From NCBI GenBank assembly GCA_006176705.1, contig QRFJ01000058.1, positions 866,083 through 930,082 on the forward strand: a DNA stretch of 64,000 bases, in the 5' to 3' direction. The notes below the pieces were generated by a model. The model saw only the letters and a program-made list of their open reading frames with translations. It did no database searches and was not told where the DNA came from. How positions within the stretch are numbered: the stretch's first letter is position 1; every line of letters begins with the position of its first letter. Source of the DNA: Cocos nucifera. Its lineage: Eukaryota; Streptophyta; Magnoliopsida; Arecales; Arecaceae. Below, one piece after another: positions 22,351 through 34,177 of the stretch. A program made the position numbers and the translations under genes.

Positions 22351-23420
22351 CACCATATATAAGCCACTGGTTCTTAGTATTTTTTAAATACTTCAGAATG
22401 GTTTTAACAACCTTTCAATGATTCTTTCCTAGATTAGATTGGTATCTACTCACTACACCTAGTGAGTATGCCACATCTGATCACGTACATGTCATGGCGT
22501 ACATTATAGAACCCACTACTGAAGCGTATGATATTCTATTCATACGCTCTCTATCTAGAGGTATTGTTGGATAAGCCCTCTTTGAAAGAAAAATTTCGTA
22601 GCCGATCGGTAGATAGCCTTTCTTGGAATTTTTCATGCTGAACCATTTTAGCATAGTGTCAATGTACGTGGATTGGAATAATCCAAGCAACCTTTCAGAT
22701 ATATTTCTATAGATCTTCATCCTTAAGGATGTAGAAAGCTTCTTCCAGATCTTTCATGGAGAACTGTGATGACAGCCAGATCTGTATTTCTTATAATGCA
22801 GGAACATCATTTTCGATTAAGAGAATATCATCCACATACAATACTAGGAATATTATTGCTGGACCATTAGCCCATTTGTATATGTAGGGCTCTTCTTCAT
22901 TCTTAATGAAGCCATACATTTTGATTGTTCTATTAAATCGTATGTTCCAGCTCTGAGATGCCTGCTTTAGTCCATAAATGGACCTCTAAAGCTTACACAC
23001 CTTAGACTCATCTATGAATGTGAAACCTTCAGGTTGTATCATATACATCTCTTCATCCGGCTCTCCATTCAGGAAAGCTATTTTCACATCCATCTGTCAG
23101 ATTTCATAGTCCAGATGGACAGCTATGGCAAGCATTATTTGAAGGAATTGAGCATTGCCATAGGAGAGAACGTCTCATCATAATCAATACCATAACATTG
23201 ATGATACCCTTTGACAATCAGACGAGCTTTATAGATCTTCACTTTTTCATTTGCACCTCTTTTTCTTTTGAAGACCCACTTACACCCTATGAGTTTTACC
23301 CCTTCGGATGGATCAACCAATGTCCATACATCATTGACCTTCATGGATTTCATCTCAAATTTCATGGCCTCTAGCCATTTCTTAGAGTTGGATCTCTACA
23401 TTGCATCTATATAGGTGATT
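22351..23420 (-). pseudogene. Copia reverse transcriptase of element A
   Basis: Blocks from the right: VNDVWTLVDPSEGVKLIGCK, WVFKRKRGANEKVKIYKARL, GIDYDETFSPMAML (23135-23365), then VKIAFLN-like, GLKQ-like and the catalytic LYVDDILLI at 22820-22845 (YVDD at 22827-22838, intact), then GDEDL.G.K.YRNISERLLG and RMNRISYASVVGSIMYAMTC (22481-22720). Frames change at least three times. The active site is preserved but the gene is not translatable as one piece. Confidence 0.85.
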
Positions 23421-24470
23421 GGATCCTGATCATTCTCATCGAGTTCGATAGGATCCCTATCCTAAACTAGAAAACCATAGTATTTATCCGGTTGACATGA
23501 TACTCTACCAGATCTCCTTAAGGATGCTTCTATAATGGGTTCTAGGTCTGATCTAATTAGATCCAGCTCAGGTTCAACAACTTGTGTCCGTTCTTCCACC
23601 TATCGTGCTTCATCAAGTTCGATCTTGGAGGCATTAGTTCCTTCACCAAGAAATTTTTTTTTTAAAAAGACAGCCTTAAGGCTGACAAACACTTTTTGCT
23701 CATCAGCAAGGTAGAAGTAGTATCCTTTGGTTTTTTTTGGATAACCTATAAAACTACACTTATCAGACCTAGGTCCAACCTTGTCTGTCATCAAACATTT
23801 GACGTAGGCCGGACACCCCCAAATCCTAAGGTGTGAAAGCATTGGCTTACGTCCTATCCATATTTCATATGATGTTTTATTAACAGATTTACTCGAAACC
23901 CTATTTAGAATGTAACAAGCTGACTCGAGCGCATATCCCCATAGGAAGATCGACAAACTAGCAAACTCCATCATGAATCAAACCATATCCAACAGGATCC
24001 AATTTCTTCTTTTAGACACACCATTATGTTGTGGTATTCCAGGAGGGGTCCATTGGAAGAGAATCCTGTTCTCCCCAAGATATATTAAAAACTCATTGGA
24101 AAGGTACTCACCCCCTCGATCAGATCGAAGAGTTTTAATACTCTTCCCAGTTTACTTTTCTACCTCATTTTGAAATAGTTTAAATATTTCAAATGACTCT
24201 AACTTATGCTTCATTAAATAGACATACCCATACCTCGATAGGTCATTTGTGAAGATTATGAAGTAGAAATATTCATCTCTGACACTTGAGCTCATGGGTC
24301 CACATACATCCGAATGTACTAAACTCAAGAGTTCAGTGGCTCATTCATCTTTTTCAGTAAAAGGTGATCTGGTCATCTTACCAAGAAGATAGGACTCACA
24401 GGTCAGAAGTGACTCACAATCACTAACCTCAAGAATTCCTTCTTGAGCTAATCTGTATTCTATTCTTGTT
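23421..24470 (-). pseudogene. Copia integrase and linker of element A
   Basis: The core lies at about 23980-24340 (HTDVCGPMS.SVRDEYFYFI-like start, LRSDRGGEYLSNEFL-like block, CERKN-type Glu block) in broken frames. The C-terminal part is open at 23600-23974: FLWGYALESACYILNRVSSK, SYEIWIGRKPMLSHLRIWGC, PAYVKCL, then YYFYLADEQKVFVS and the acidic linker EGTNASKIELDEAR. It is a pseudogene. Confidence 0.82.
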
Positions 24471-24960
24471 AATATGACCTAGCCTACAGTGCCAAAGGTA
24501 GACATCAGACACATCACTAATTCTAGAATGTTTACTGGAGGATTGAATTACGTTAATAGGCATAGAAAATAAATAAATTTTGTTATTCAATTATCCAATC
24601 AAAATTATAACACCATTCAAAATGACATTACAATTTTTTTTTTATTGACATTTCAAAATCATTCATGGCCAAAAGACCTACAGAAATGACATTCAATAAA
24701 AAAGTTGGACAATAATGACATTCATTAAGAATAATTTTATTTGAATTGGTTACAAGGTTCATGATTCCTAAAGTTAGAATTGAAACTTATCTTCCATCTC
24801 CAATGTTCAGGAACCTCTCACCTTAATCAAATCTCCTACTGACCTGTAAGCCCTGCATAGAATTATAAATATGATAAGGGCTTCCAATATCTAATACCCA
24901 GGCAGTCGAATCAAATAAGAAAAAATTGCAAGATGTTGTCATATAATTACTTTGCCCAGC
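24471..24960 (-). pseudogene. Protease and GAG-pre-integrase of element A
   Basis: GAG-pre-integrase ends in YLWHCRLGHINKNRI (about 24465-24520). The protease active-site region reads WVLDIGSPYHIYNSMQGL at about 24860-24915: the D-T/S-G motif is D-I-G, so the catalytic Thr/Ser is lost though the Asp remains. Stops follow (for example after VSRRFD). Confidence 0.78.
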
Positions 24961-25190
24961 AACCACTTCTTCCTCGGCCTGTTCGGGTCTAGGGAGGCAA
25001 TGTACAGAGGATAGTTCTTCTTCTAGTGCTCCTACTTCTTACAGAAGAAGCACTCTACCTGGCTCTGGTTGGGCTTATGCTTCTTGGTCTGACCTTATGT
25101 AGTCGTCCCAGCATGCGGCCGCACCTTCTTATTTTTCTTTTTCTTGTTCTTCTTTCCTTTCTTAAAGAGTCGACTACCAGAAGAAGACCC
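24961..25190 (-). pseudogene. Gag zinc-knuckle end of element A, cut by B
   Basis: The zinc knuckle reads C-F-F-C-K-K-stop-E-H-stop-K-K-N-Y-P at about 25030-25075, with the last Cys replaced by Tyr, followed upstream by a lysine-rich segment. Gag continues at 38678 on the other side of element B. The break point gaccc is duplicated. Confidence 0.8.
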
Positions 25191-26513
25191 TGTTAGATAT
25201 ATGTGCCCTAGAAGCCAGAATTGGCTGACACTTGTAATACACTTCTAGGGGCAAAATTGTAATTTTGACTATAATTAATGAAATGGGTTATTTTATATCA
25301 CACATGTGTATTTAGTGTCTGTGATACATCCTTTGAGTTAATGGTAATGATAATTCATATTTTCAAGAGTTGAAAATTTAAGACATGAATAATCATTATT
25401 AACTCATAAACAGCTCCCGACCATAGGATCATCACGAGGATGGTGATTGATCCGGAAGGTTGGTGTACGATCGCTTCTCTTTAGTAGATGAGTCTTGAGT
25501 CTACGATGTGGAGACACCGGAGCGAGAGTACAGGTACTCGTTAGAGAACGAGGGCACTGAGCGTGACCACCTCGAGTAGTCATTAGGGAGTCTACCTTCT
25601 CGTCAATGACTGACTCGATGCTGCAGTAGTGTGTCTGGTTCTTTGACCTGAGATGCATCGGCAGTTCACCTTGAGGGTGTTATAGTTTGACTACACCATT
25701 ACTCGGTCTCCTAGCCATATGGAACCCTGAGGTGTATGTTGGCTGTGACATGTTCATTGTAGGAACTGGATTGCATCAAGATGGGATCTATCTACCTCGG
25801 TGGTAGAGGAGTAGCCCTATGATGATCATGAGAATCAAGTCCAGAAATCCATGGCCATGGTAGAGTGAAATAATAGAAAGAGTTTCTATTTAGATTTTCA
25901 CATTGGACTCGAATCGAATGATTACATCATATGACAGAGACTAGGGTTTGACGAGTTCACCTTAACCCTAATCTGATCGGGGCTCAAGATAGAAGAACTT
26001 AATCACACAGGTAGCTGCACCAAGAGGTTCGCATTCAGCTCTGATGGGTTGCCACCATATACTGCTAGGTGTCACTGGTGGATTTTGGGAGCAATTAGAA
26101 TGATTTAGATGATCGATCATTCTAGCTGTTCGAATCAGAAGAGTTCTGATCCATCGAAAGGAGTTTCGATGATGTCTATGATAGAGATCATGACATATCC
26201 CATTACCATACAGAACTGAACCTAACTGGGTCACACAAACAAGGGTTTGAATTTGGTGATCATCAATTGAACTGATCCAGTTCAATTGATCTGAATGAGA
26301 TTCAATTAGGTTCAAGGAAATCGTGCTAGCACTCGATTGAACCTAACGTTCTTCTTTTACTATTATAAATAAGTTGTCCTGACTGAGCCAAAGGAGTTTG
26401 TGCTCAATCAGAGGCCTTCATATGGTCTGATTGGAGGTTGTCCAAGTCAGAATAGGTTGTCTTATTTGTAAGACATTACCTACCATTTTTGGTCACCTGC
26501 CATTTCTTGTTCT

Positions 26514-26579
26514 TTGACTTTGGTCAAAAGTCTACCTTTGATTGGTCAAACGTTGACCATTGACCTTTGACTTTTGACC
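26514..26579. promoter_or_regulatory. W-box cluster in the B 5' LTR
   Basis: Seven TTGAC(C/T) cores in 66 bp: on the plus strand at 26514, 26553, 26560, 26567 and 26574, and inverted (GGTCAA) at 26522 and 26544. W-boxes are the binding sites of plant WRKY factors, and stress-induced copia LTRs are known. The cluster is about 310-370 bp upstream of the TATA box, in the expected U3 region. Confidence 0.65.
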
Positions 26580-26885
26580 ACATGTCATGCACCTATTGGA
26601 GAGCTGGTGGGGGCCTGTCCCCCTGCCAGAACCTGGCAAGGAGAAGGGCGCACGCCAAGGGTGGCGTGAGCCTAAGTAGGAGGCGCCTAGGAGTCCTTGT
26701 TGGACAAGGACTCCACCTCCCTTTTGGATTCCAATCAGAGTTCTACTAAGAATCCAGTTTGACTGGTCTTAGGCGCCCTCTAAGGAGGAATCCAGGGGTC
26801 TCTATTCCAACCAATCAGATTTAGATCTGATTTCACAAAGGGTTGTGATTGGTTGAGAGGAAGAGGAGTTGGATCACAAGAGGTC

Positions 26886-26893
26886 TATAAATA
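26886..26893 (+). promoter_or_regulatory. TATA box of the B 5' LTR
   Basis: TATAAATA within ggtctataaataagaccctg, in the second half of the LTR. It is conserved in the 3' LTR at about 38101. Transcription probably starts some 30 bp downstream. Confidence 0.75.
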
Positions 26894-27459
26894 AGACCCT
26901 GCGCCCAACCCTAATTCCAATGCTATTAGATACGCCCCAAGGCTGCCTCTCCCCTCCTTCTCCATGCCATAGTCTCTTCTCCCCTTGCTCTCCACGTCCA
27001 AAAGTGTTTTGGACTTAGTTTGGTGTGATTCAGATCAAGGAAAGGCGATCAAAAGCAAGAAGGCTGCGCTGCTGCAAAAGGACGACTGCAGATCTTCAAA
27101 AGAGTTTTGAAGATCCTCCAGATCAGATCCAGATCTAATTTTTGGAGGTGTGATAGAGAAGAAGAGGTTCTCTAGATCCAACCCGAGTGGATATCGGTAG
27201 AGGCCAGGCGCTTGCGTGGCTAAGATCCAGAACCTTCCGCTGCAATCAGGATCATCTACAGGGTAATAGGATTACCCAAATCAGGTAAATTGAATTTGAT
27301 TTAATTTATCTTATTTTATTTTATTTATTAAAATAATAAGAATCAGATCTGAAACATATCAAGATCTGATTAAGGTCAAAAGAAAATTTTTGAAATATAT
27401 CTCTTGATCTAATCAGATCTGGACGAATCTGGACCGGGAAATCAGGATTTCCCTTCAAC

Positions 27460-27471
27460 TGGTATCAGAGC
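27460..27471 (+). promoter_or_regulatory. Primer-binding site of element B
   Basis: TGGTATCAGAGC, an exact match to the plant copia site for initiator tRNA-Met, two bases after the LTR end. Confidence 0.92.
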
Positions 27472-29329
27472 CATGGTTCTAGATTGTTTAGATCTGATTT
27501 TAATTTTATTTTAATTAAAAAATAAGTGATTTCAGATGTCACATGAGATGTGATCAGATCTAAAATCAGAAAAATTAAAATTAAATGATTTGGATCTAAG
27601 AACATGAAGATATGCATGACTAGTTCTAGAATAGAATAGTTCTATAGAATAGTTTTGCATGTCTTTGATTTAATTTGATTAAATCATATTTTAGATCTTC
27701 TTATTTACTATTTTCTGATATTATAAGTGTTATAATAACATCTGATAAACAGCAAATAAAAATTATTTAATTTTAAATATCATATGAGATATGATAGATG
27801 CATGTCTAGACTAGTTGTAGAATAGTTCTACATAATTGTCTAGATTAGATTTTATTTTGATTAGATCAATTTAAATCTAATTTTTTAGATTATTATGTGA
27901 TAATTTAGATCTGAAAACATGCATGATTTGATACATGAGATGTATGCAAAATATGCCATGATTAGATCTACTTTATATATGAGATATATGATATAGATCT
28001 GATATTGTTTTGTAGTATTGAATGTTCCTGATTAAGGCGTTCCTCTTGGCCGTCCGGTCATAAGAACGAAGAAGGGTTTGAAGGCCCTCTCTTCCCATTC
28101 GATGGGGTGTTCTTATGATGTGTAGGGGTGCTGCGTGTTCGTCCTTAATCAGAAACCCAAAACTTACTTTCTGCAAAACCCTAGATCCTGAAACCCTAGG
28201 ATTTATTATGTGCATATTTTGTTTATGAACCCAACTTAATTAAGAATTAAGTTTATGGAATATTAATTAGGTCTAAAATTGAGAATTTCAGATCTAAGAC
28301 ATATTCATAATACTGGGTTCGGGCTTGGGTAGCTCAATTAGGTCTAAGCGGTTGATCAAACCGAATCAAGAGTTGGTTAGATGGGATCAACAATGCTTAA
28401 ATTGACCAGCCTAATAGGATTAAGTCTGGGTCAAGATCGAGTCACGATCAAGCAAGACCTAATTAGGCTCAGAGGTTAGAGTCTGGATTATAGGCTAACC
28501 CAATTGGTTCTGACTCAACAATTTGGTGTCTAAGGTAAGTTTGGCACAGACGACCGACTGGTTTTTAATTGGAAGCTACTCGACCTGAATGCGTTCTTGT
28601 GCGAGTTAACGGCATATTCCTTCCACCGGTCTCACTTACCTGGCCATATCTGTTGACACAGTTCTGATCTGAGGTGGTCAATAATCCGAGCTGAACCCAT
28701 GCCACTAGGTTAGTCATAATTGTTATGACTAAGCCAAGTCTAGTTTAATGAGACCTGAATCAATTCTCCCTAAGAAAAGATTAAGTCCGAGGTCTTCCAC
28801 CATTGTAGACGTGCAGGCCCTTCCCGGGGTTGATTGTTCTCGGCTGGATACAGTGGCTCAGTTGCACCGGGAAGACGCAACCATGTCTATTAGGCATTGG
28901 ATGCTATGGGCTGGAGGATGAGTTGGGCTCAATATTCCGGATACGGTGAGAGACCCAATTAGGAACCCAATCTATGCAAATGGTGGGTCTGACTTAACTA
29001 AGGAGTGGATCAATATTCTGGATACGGTGAGATTCATGAATTAGAGACCAAGTTTGGGTGCACCATGATTAGAGAATCATTGAACAAGAGTTGTTCACTC
29101 ATTGGCTAACCCATCACCAATAACTGTTAGGTGAGGTGATGAGTCATTTGGTGAGACCGCACCACCCACTAGAAATCATCAATCGCGGAGATTTTCGCAT
29201 CTCTGCAGAGGGAGTGTAGGGATCCAAGAAAATAGTGGGAGCTAATTTGTTTAAAAATAAAATCCCTAAACAAATTGGTCAAGTCAAAATTACAGTATCT
29301 AACTAGAATCTTTGACTCTCTACAGGAAA
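27472..29329 (+). other. Leader of element B with intron-like segment
   Basis: A 1.86 kb untranslated leader. It contains a consensus donor AAG|GTAAGT (GT at 28535-28536), and the last bases before gag read tttgactctctacag, a good acceptor ending at 29325, five bases from the gag ATG. Both sites and the roughly 790-bp distance are conserved in the second copy (31861-32650). Splicing is inferred. Confidence 0.6.
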
Positions 29330-30528
29330 ATGTCTGCGTCCAACCCACTGGCACGTATCCTAGACACACATAGACTGACTGGACCCAATTATAAAAGATT
29401 GGCTCAGGAACTACAAAATTATTTTGGGTTCAGAGAAGTTAACACATGTTTTGGACCAGGACCCTCCCACCTTACCAGCTCGTCCATCCACTGAACAGAG
29501 AGCGTCTCTGGAAAAATGGATTGACGAAGACAATAAGGCCAGATACTACATGTTGGCTCGATGTCTGATGAGCTCCAGCGCCAACATGAAGATATCGGGA
29601 AACTGCTCGCCAAATGTTGGCTCACCTACAGGAGATGTTTGGTGAACAGAGTCGCGCAGCCAAATATCAAGTCACGAAATGACTTTTTAAGGCTAAGATG
29701 CGTGATGGGCAGTCAGTCCAAGATCACTGTCTGACAATGATCAAGGACATGGAAGAGCTTGAGAAGCTCGGTGTGAAGTTGGACTTGGACTTGCAGAATG
29801 ATATTATTCTGCAATCCTTGACTGATGCATATGGGCAATTCATCATGAATTACCACATGCATAAATTTCAGAATTCCTTGGCCGAGTTGATGAATATGCT
29901 GGTTACTGCTGAGCTTTCTATGAAAGGTTCTAAAGGCTCAGTTCTTGCTATGGAATGGACTTCTTCCAAAAGAAAGTCTTATGGAAAGAAAAAGAAGTCT
30001 ATGAAAAAGCAAAAGGTAGAAGGATCAAAGAAGAAGAAGGCAGAACCGAAGAAGAAGGTCGATGGCAAAGGAAAGTGTTTCTATTGCAACAGCGACGGCC
30101 ATTGGAAGCGAAACTGCCCTACTTACCTGGCCACCCTAAAGAACAAGGAGGAAGGTCCTTCTGGAGGTATGCTCGTTATTGAGTCTAACCTTACGGTTTC
30201 TTCTGCATCCAGTTGGGTGCTTGACTCTGGTTCTAGTGCTCATCTGTGCACTTCCATACAGGGTCTTGAGGATAGCAGGAGGCTGAGGAATGGAGACATG
30301 ATCCTATGCATCGGTAATGGAGCAAGAGTTGCTGCAGTAGCCGTGGGAACATACCCTCTGCGATTACCATCTGGTTTAGACTTAGTTTTAAAAGACTGTT
30401 ATTATGTGCCTGCAGCTAGCAGGAATTTGATTTCTGTTTCATGCTTAGCACAAGAAGGTTATGTGATCACCTTCTTTAAGGACCATTGTAACATTCTTTA
30501 TGAAAGAAATAAAATTGCAAATGGTTTC
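28200..30528 (+). repeat. First copy of the B leader-gag-protease region
   Basis: Matches 31529-33852 with roughly 28 differences in 2.3 kb (about 1.2% by eye), mostly transitions plus a few indels. It ends exactly at the N run. Confidence 0.93.
29330..30528 (+). pseudogene. Gag and protease of B, first copy, cut by gap
   Basis: Starts MSASNPLARILDTHRLTGPN. A one-base insertion at about 29395 (aaaaga against aaaga in the second copy) shifts the frame for the early gag. From 29698 the frame is open: MRDGQSVQDHCLTMIKDMEE, the QNSLAELMNMLVTAE core, a lysine-rich stretch, the zinc knuckle CFYCNSDGHWKRNC (intact C-C-H-C), then protease SWVLDSGSSAHLC with an intact D-S-G triad, and TYPLRLPSGLDLVLKDCYYV. 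It runs into the gap. The gag-protease junction is continuous here, unlike the second copy. Confidence 0.88.
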
Positions 30529-31528
30529 NNNNNNNNNNNNNNNNNNNNNNNNNNNNNNNNNNNNNNNNNNNNNNNNNNNNNNNNNNNNNNNNNNNNNNNN
30601 NNNNNNNNNNNNNNNNNNNNNNNNNNNNNNNNNNNNNNNNNNNNNNNNNNNNNNNNNNNNNNNNNNNNNNNNNNNNNNNNNNNNNNNNNNNNNNNNNNNN
30701 NNNNNNNNNNNNNNNNNNNNNNNNNNNNNNNNNNNNNNNNNNNNNNNNNNNNNNNNNNNNNNNNNNNNNNNNNNNNNNNNNNNNNNNNNNNNNNNNNNNN
30801 NNNNNNNNNNNNNNNNNNNNNNNNNNNNNNNNNNNNNNNNNNNNNNNNNNNNNNNNNNNNNNNNNNNNNNNNNNNNNNNNNNNNNNNNNNNNNNNNNNNN
30901 NNNNNNNNNNNNNNNNNNNNNNNNNNNNNNNNNNNNNNNNNNNNNNNNNNNNNNNNNNNNNNNNNNNNNNNNNNNNNNNNNNNNNNNNNNNNNNNNNNNN
31001 NNNNNNNNNNNNNNNNNNNNNNNNNNNNNNNNNNNNNNNNNNNNNNNNNNNNNNNNNNNNNNNNNNNNNNNNNNNNNNNNNNNNNNNNNNNNNNNNNNNN
31101 NNNNNNNNNNNNNNNNNNNNNNNNNNNNNNNNNNNNNNNNNNNNNNNNNNNNNNNNNNNNNNNNNNNNNNNNNNNNNNNNNNNNNNNNNNNNNNNNNNNN
31201 NNNNNNNNNNNNNNNNNNNNNNNNNNNNNNNNNNNNNNNNNNNNNNNNNNNNNNNNNNNNNNNNNNNNNNNNNNNNNNNNNNNNNNNNNNNNNNNNNNNN
31301 NNNNNNNNNNNNNNNNNNNNNNNNNNNNNNNNNNNNNNNNNNNNNNNNNNNNNNNNNNNNNNNNNNNNNNNNNNNNNNNNNNNNNNNNNNNNNNNNNNNN
31401 NNNNNNNNNNNNNNNNNNNNNNNNNNNNNNNNNNNNNNNNNNNNNNNNNNNNNNNNNNNNNNNNNNNNNNNNNNNNNNNNNNNNNNNNNNNNNNNNNNNN
31501 NNNNNNNNNNNNNNNNNNNNNNNNNNNN
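30529..31528. other. Assembly gap of exactly 1000 N
   Basis: A fixed-size run of N. It lies between two overlapping copies of the same region. ORFs reported across it are not real. Confidence 0.99.
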
Positions 31529-33852
31529 ATTTATTGTGCATATTTTGTTTATGAACCCAACTTAATTAAGAATTAAGTTTATGGAATATTAATTAGGTCT
31601 AAAATTGAGAATTTCAGATCTAAGACATATTCATAATACTGGGTTCGGGCTTGGGTAGCTCAATTAGGTCTAAGCGGTTGATCAAACCGAATCAAGAGTT
31701 GGTTAGATGGGATCAACAATGCTTAAATTGACCAGCCTAATAGGATTAAGTCTGGGTCAAGATCGAGTCACGATCAAGCAAGACCTAATTAGGCTCAGAG
31801 GTTAGAGTCTGGATTGTAGGCTAACCCAATTGGTTCTGACTCAACAATTTGGTGTCTAAGGTAAGTTTGGCACAGACGACCGACTGGTTTTTAATTGGAA
31901 GCTACTCGACCTGAATGCGTTCTTGTGCGAGTTAACGGCATATTCCTTCCACCGGTCTCACTTACCTGGCCATATCTGTTGACACAGTTCTGATCTGAGG
32001 TGGTCAATAATCCGAGCTGACCCATGCCACTAGGTTAGTCATAATTGTTATGACTAAGCCAAGTCTAGTTTAATGAGACCTGAATCAATTCTCCCTAAGA
32101 AAAGATTAAGTCCGAGGTCTTCCACCATTGTAGACGTGCGGGCCCTTCCCGGGGTTGATTGTTCTCGGCTGGATACAGTGGCTCAGTTGCACCGGGAAGA
32201 CGCAACCATGTCTATTAGGCATTGGATGCTATGGGCTGGAGGATGAGTTGGGCTCAATATTCCGGATACGGTGAGAGACCCAATTAGGAACCCAGTCTAT
32301 GCAAATGGTGGGTCTGACTTAACTAAGGAGTGGATCAATATTCCGGATACGGTGAGATTCATGAATTAGAGACCAAGTTTGGGTGCACCATGATTAGAGA
32401 ATCATTGAACAAGAGTTGTTCACTCATTGGCTAACCCATCACCAATAACTGTTAGGTGAGGTGATGAGTCAGTTGGTGAGACCGCACCACCCACTAGAAA
32501 TCATCAATCGTGGAGATTTTCGCATCTCTACAGAGGGAGTGTAGGGATCCGAGAAAATAGTGGGAGCTAATTTGTTTAAAAATAAAATCCCTAAACAAAT
32601 TGGTCAAGTCAAAATTACAGTATCTAACTAGAATCTTTGACTCTCTACAGGAAAATGTCTGCGTCCAACCCACTGGCACGTATCCTAGACACACATAGAC
32701 TGACTGGACCCAATTATAAAGATTGGCTCAGGAACTACAAAATTGTTTTGGGTTCAGAGAAGTTAACACATGTTTTGGACCAGGACCCTCCCACCTTACC
32801 AGCTCGTCCATCCACTGAACAGAGAGCGTCTCTGGAAAAATGGATTGACGAAGACAATAAGGCCAGATACTACATGTTGGGCTCGATGTCTGATGAGCTC
32901 CAGCGCCAACATGAAGATATCGGGACTGCTCGCCAAATGTTGGCTCACCTGCAGGAGATGTTTGGTGAACAGAGTCGCGCAGCCAAATATCAAGTCACGA
33001 AAATGACTTTTTAAGGCTAAGATGCGTGATGGGCAGTCAGTCCAAGATCACTGTCTGACAATGATCAAGGACATGGAAGAGCTTGAGAAGCTCGGTGTGA
33101 AGTTGGACTTGGACTTGCAGAACGATATTATTCTGCAATCCTTGACTGATGCATATGGGCAATTCATCATGAATTACCACATGCATAAACTTCAAAATTC
33201 CTTGGCCGAGTTGATGAATATGCTGGTTACCGCTGAGCTTTCTATGAAAGGTTCTAAAGGCTCAGTTCTTGCTATGGAACGGACTTCTTCCAAAAGAAAG
33301 TCTTATGGAAAGAAAAAGAAGTCTGTGAAAAAGCAAAAGGTAGAAGGATCAAAGAAGAAGAAGGCAGAACCGAAGAAGAAGGTCGATGGCAAAGGAAAGT
33401 GTTTCCATTGCAACAGCGACGGCCATTGGAAGCGGAACTGCCCTACTTACCTGGCCACCCTGAAAGAACAAGAAGGAAGGTCCTTCTGGAGGTATGCTCG
33501 TTATTGAGTCTAACCTTACGGTTTCTTCTGCATCCAGTTGGGTGCTTGACTCTGGTTCTAGTGCTCATCTGTGCACTTCTATGCAGGGTCTTGAGGATAG
33601 CAGGAGGCTGAGGGATGGAGACATGATCCTACGCGTCGGTAATGGAGCAAGAGTTGCTGCAGTAGCCGTGGGAACATACCCTCTGCGATTACCATCTGGT
33701 TTAGACTTAGTTTTAAAAGACTGTTATTATGTGCCTGCAGCTAGCAGGAATTTGATTTCTGTTTCATGCTTAGCACAAGAAGGTTATGTGATCACCTTCT
33801 TTAAGGACCATTGTAACATTCTTTATGAAAGAAATAAAATTGCAAATGGTTT
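31529..33852 (+). repeat. Second copy of the B leader-gag-protease region
   Basis: Starts at the leader position equal to about 28200 and includes the donor/acceptor pair (31861, 32650). From 33852 onward it continues into the rest of pol, which the first copy lacks because of the gap. Confidence 0.93.
32655..33507 (+). pseudogene. Gag of element B, second copy
   Basis: Reads MSASNPLARILDTHRLTGPN through SMSDELQRQHEDIGTARQML to KYQVTKMTF, then stops at 33014 in a run of T. The frame resumes at 33022 with MRDGQSVQDHC, so a one-base homopolymer indel separates the two halves. The second half ends in a lysine-rich stretch and CFHCNSDGHWKRNC. Near 33470 an indel shifts the frame before protease, giving RSFWRYARY and a stop at 33507. 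The first copy has neither the T-run stop in the same form nor the protease shift. Confidence 0.88.
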
Positions 33853-34177
33853 CCTTGTTAATGGTCTTTATCAGTTGCATATTGATGTACCTGTTTTAAC
33901 TATCGAGCAAAACGTGAATGCCAAACGACCTAGGGATAGTCCAAACGACAGATATCTATGGCACCTGAGATTAGGTCATATAGCAGAAGATAGGATTAAC
34001 AAATTGGAGAAAAATGGGCTATTGAGTCCATTGACTTTTGAGTCATATCCAACTTGTGAATCTTGTCTTCAAGGCAAAATGACTAAACTCCCTTTTGTTG
34101 GACATGGGGAGAGGGCCACAGATCTCCTTGCCCTAGTACATACTGATGTGTGCGGCCCATTCGATGTGCCTGGCTAG
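33494..34177 (+). pseudogene. Protease and GAG-pre-integrase of element B
   Basis: Open frame: MLVIESNLTVSSASSWVLDS with the intact DSGSS active site, then VGNGARVAAVAVGTYPLRLP, LKDCYYVPAASRNLISVSCL, and GAG-pre-integrase YLWHLRLGHIAEDRINKLE with CESCLQGKMTKLPF (H...C..C finger). It ends at a stop at 34177 just after HTDVCGPFDVPG, caused by one extra G. Protease would cut the polyprotein. Confidence 0.88.

Larger units (their letters stand above)
25191..27457 (+). repeat. 5' LTR of element B
   Basis: This 2267-bp LTR begins TGTTAGATATATG and ends CAGGATTTCCCTTCA, next to the PBS. It contains a W-box cluster and a TATA box. Minus-strand ORFs within it (25404-25658, 25968-26315) are mirrored in the other LTR and are judged to be chance. 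Confidence 0.95.

Noticed and set aside
25404..26315. Minus-strand ORFs of 84 and 115 codons in the B 5' LTR
   Set aside because: No family motif. They lie in LTR sequence on the strand opposite to the element and are only partly open in the other LTR (88 codons at 37182-37448).
29698..31576. Long ORFs running through the N region on both strands
   Set aside because: Most of their length is translated N. Only the gag-protease part up to 30528 is real sequence.
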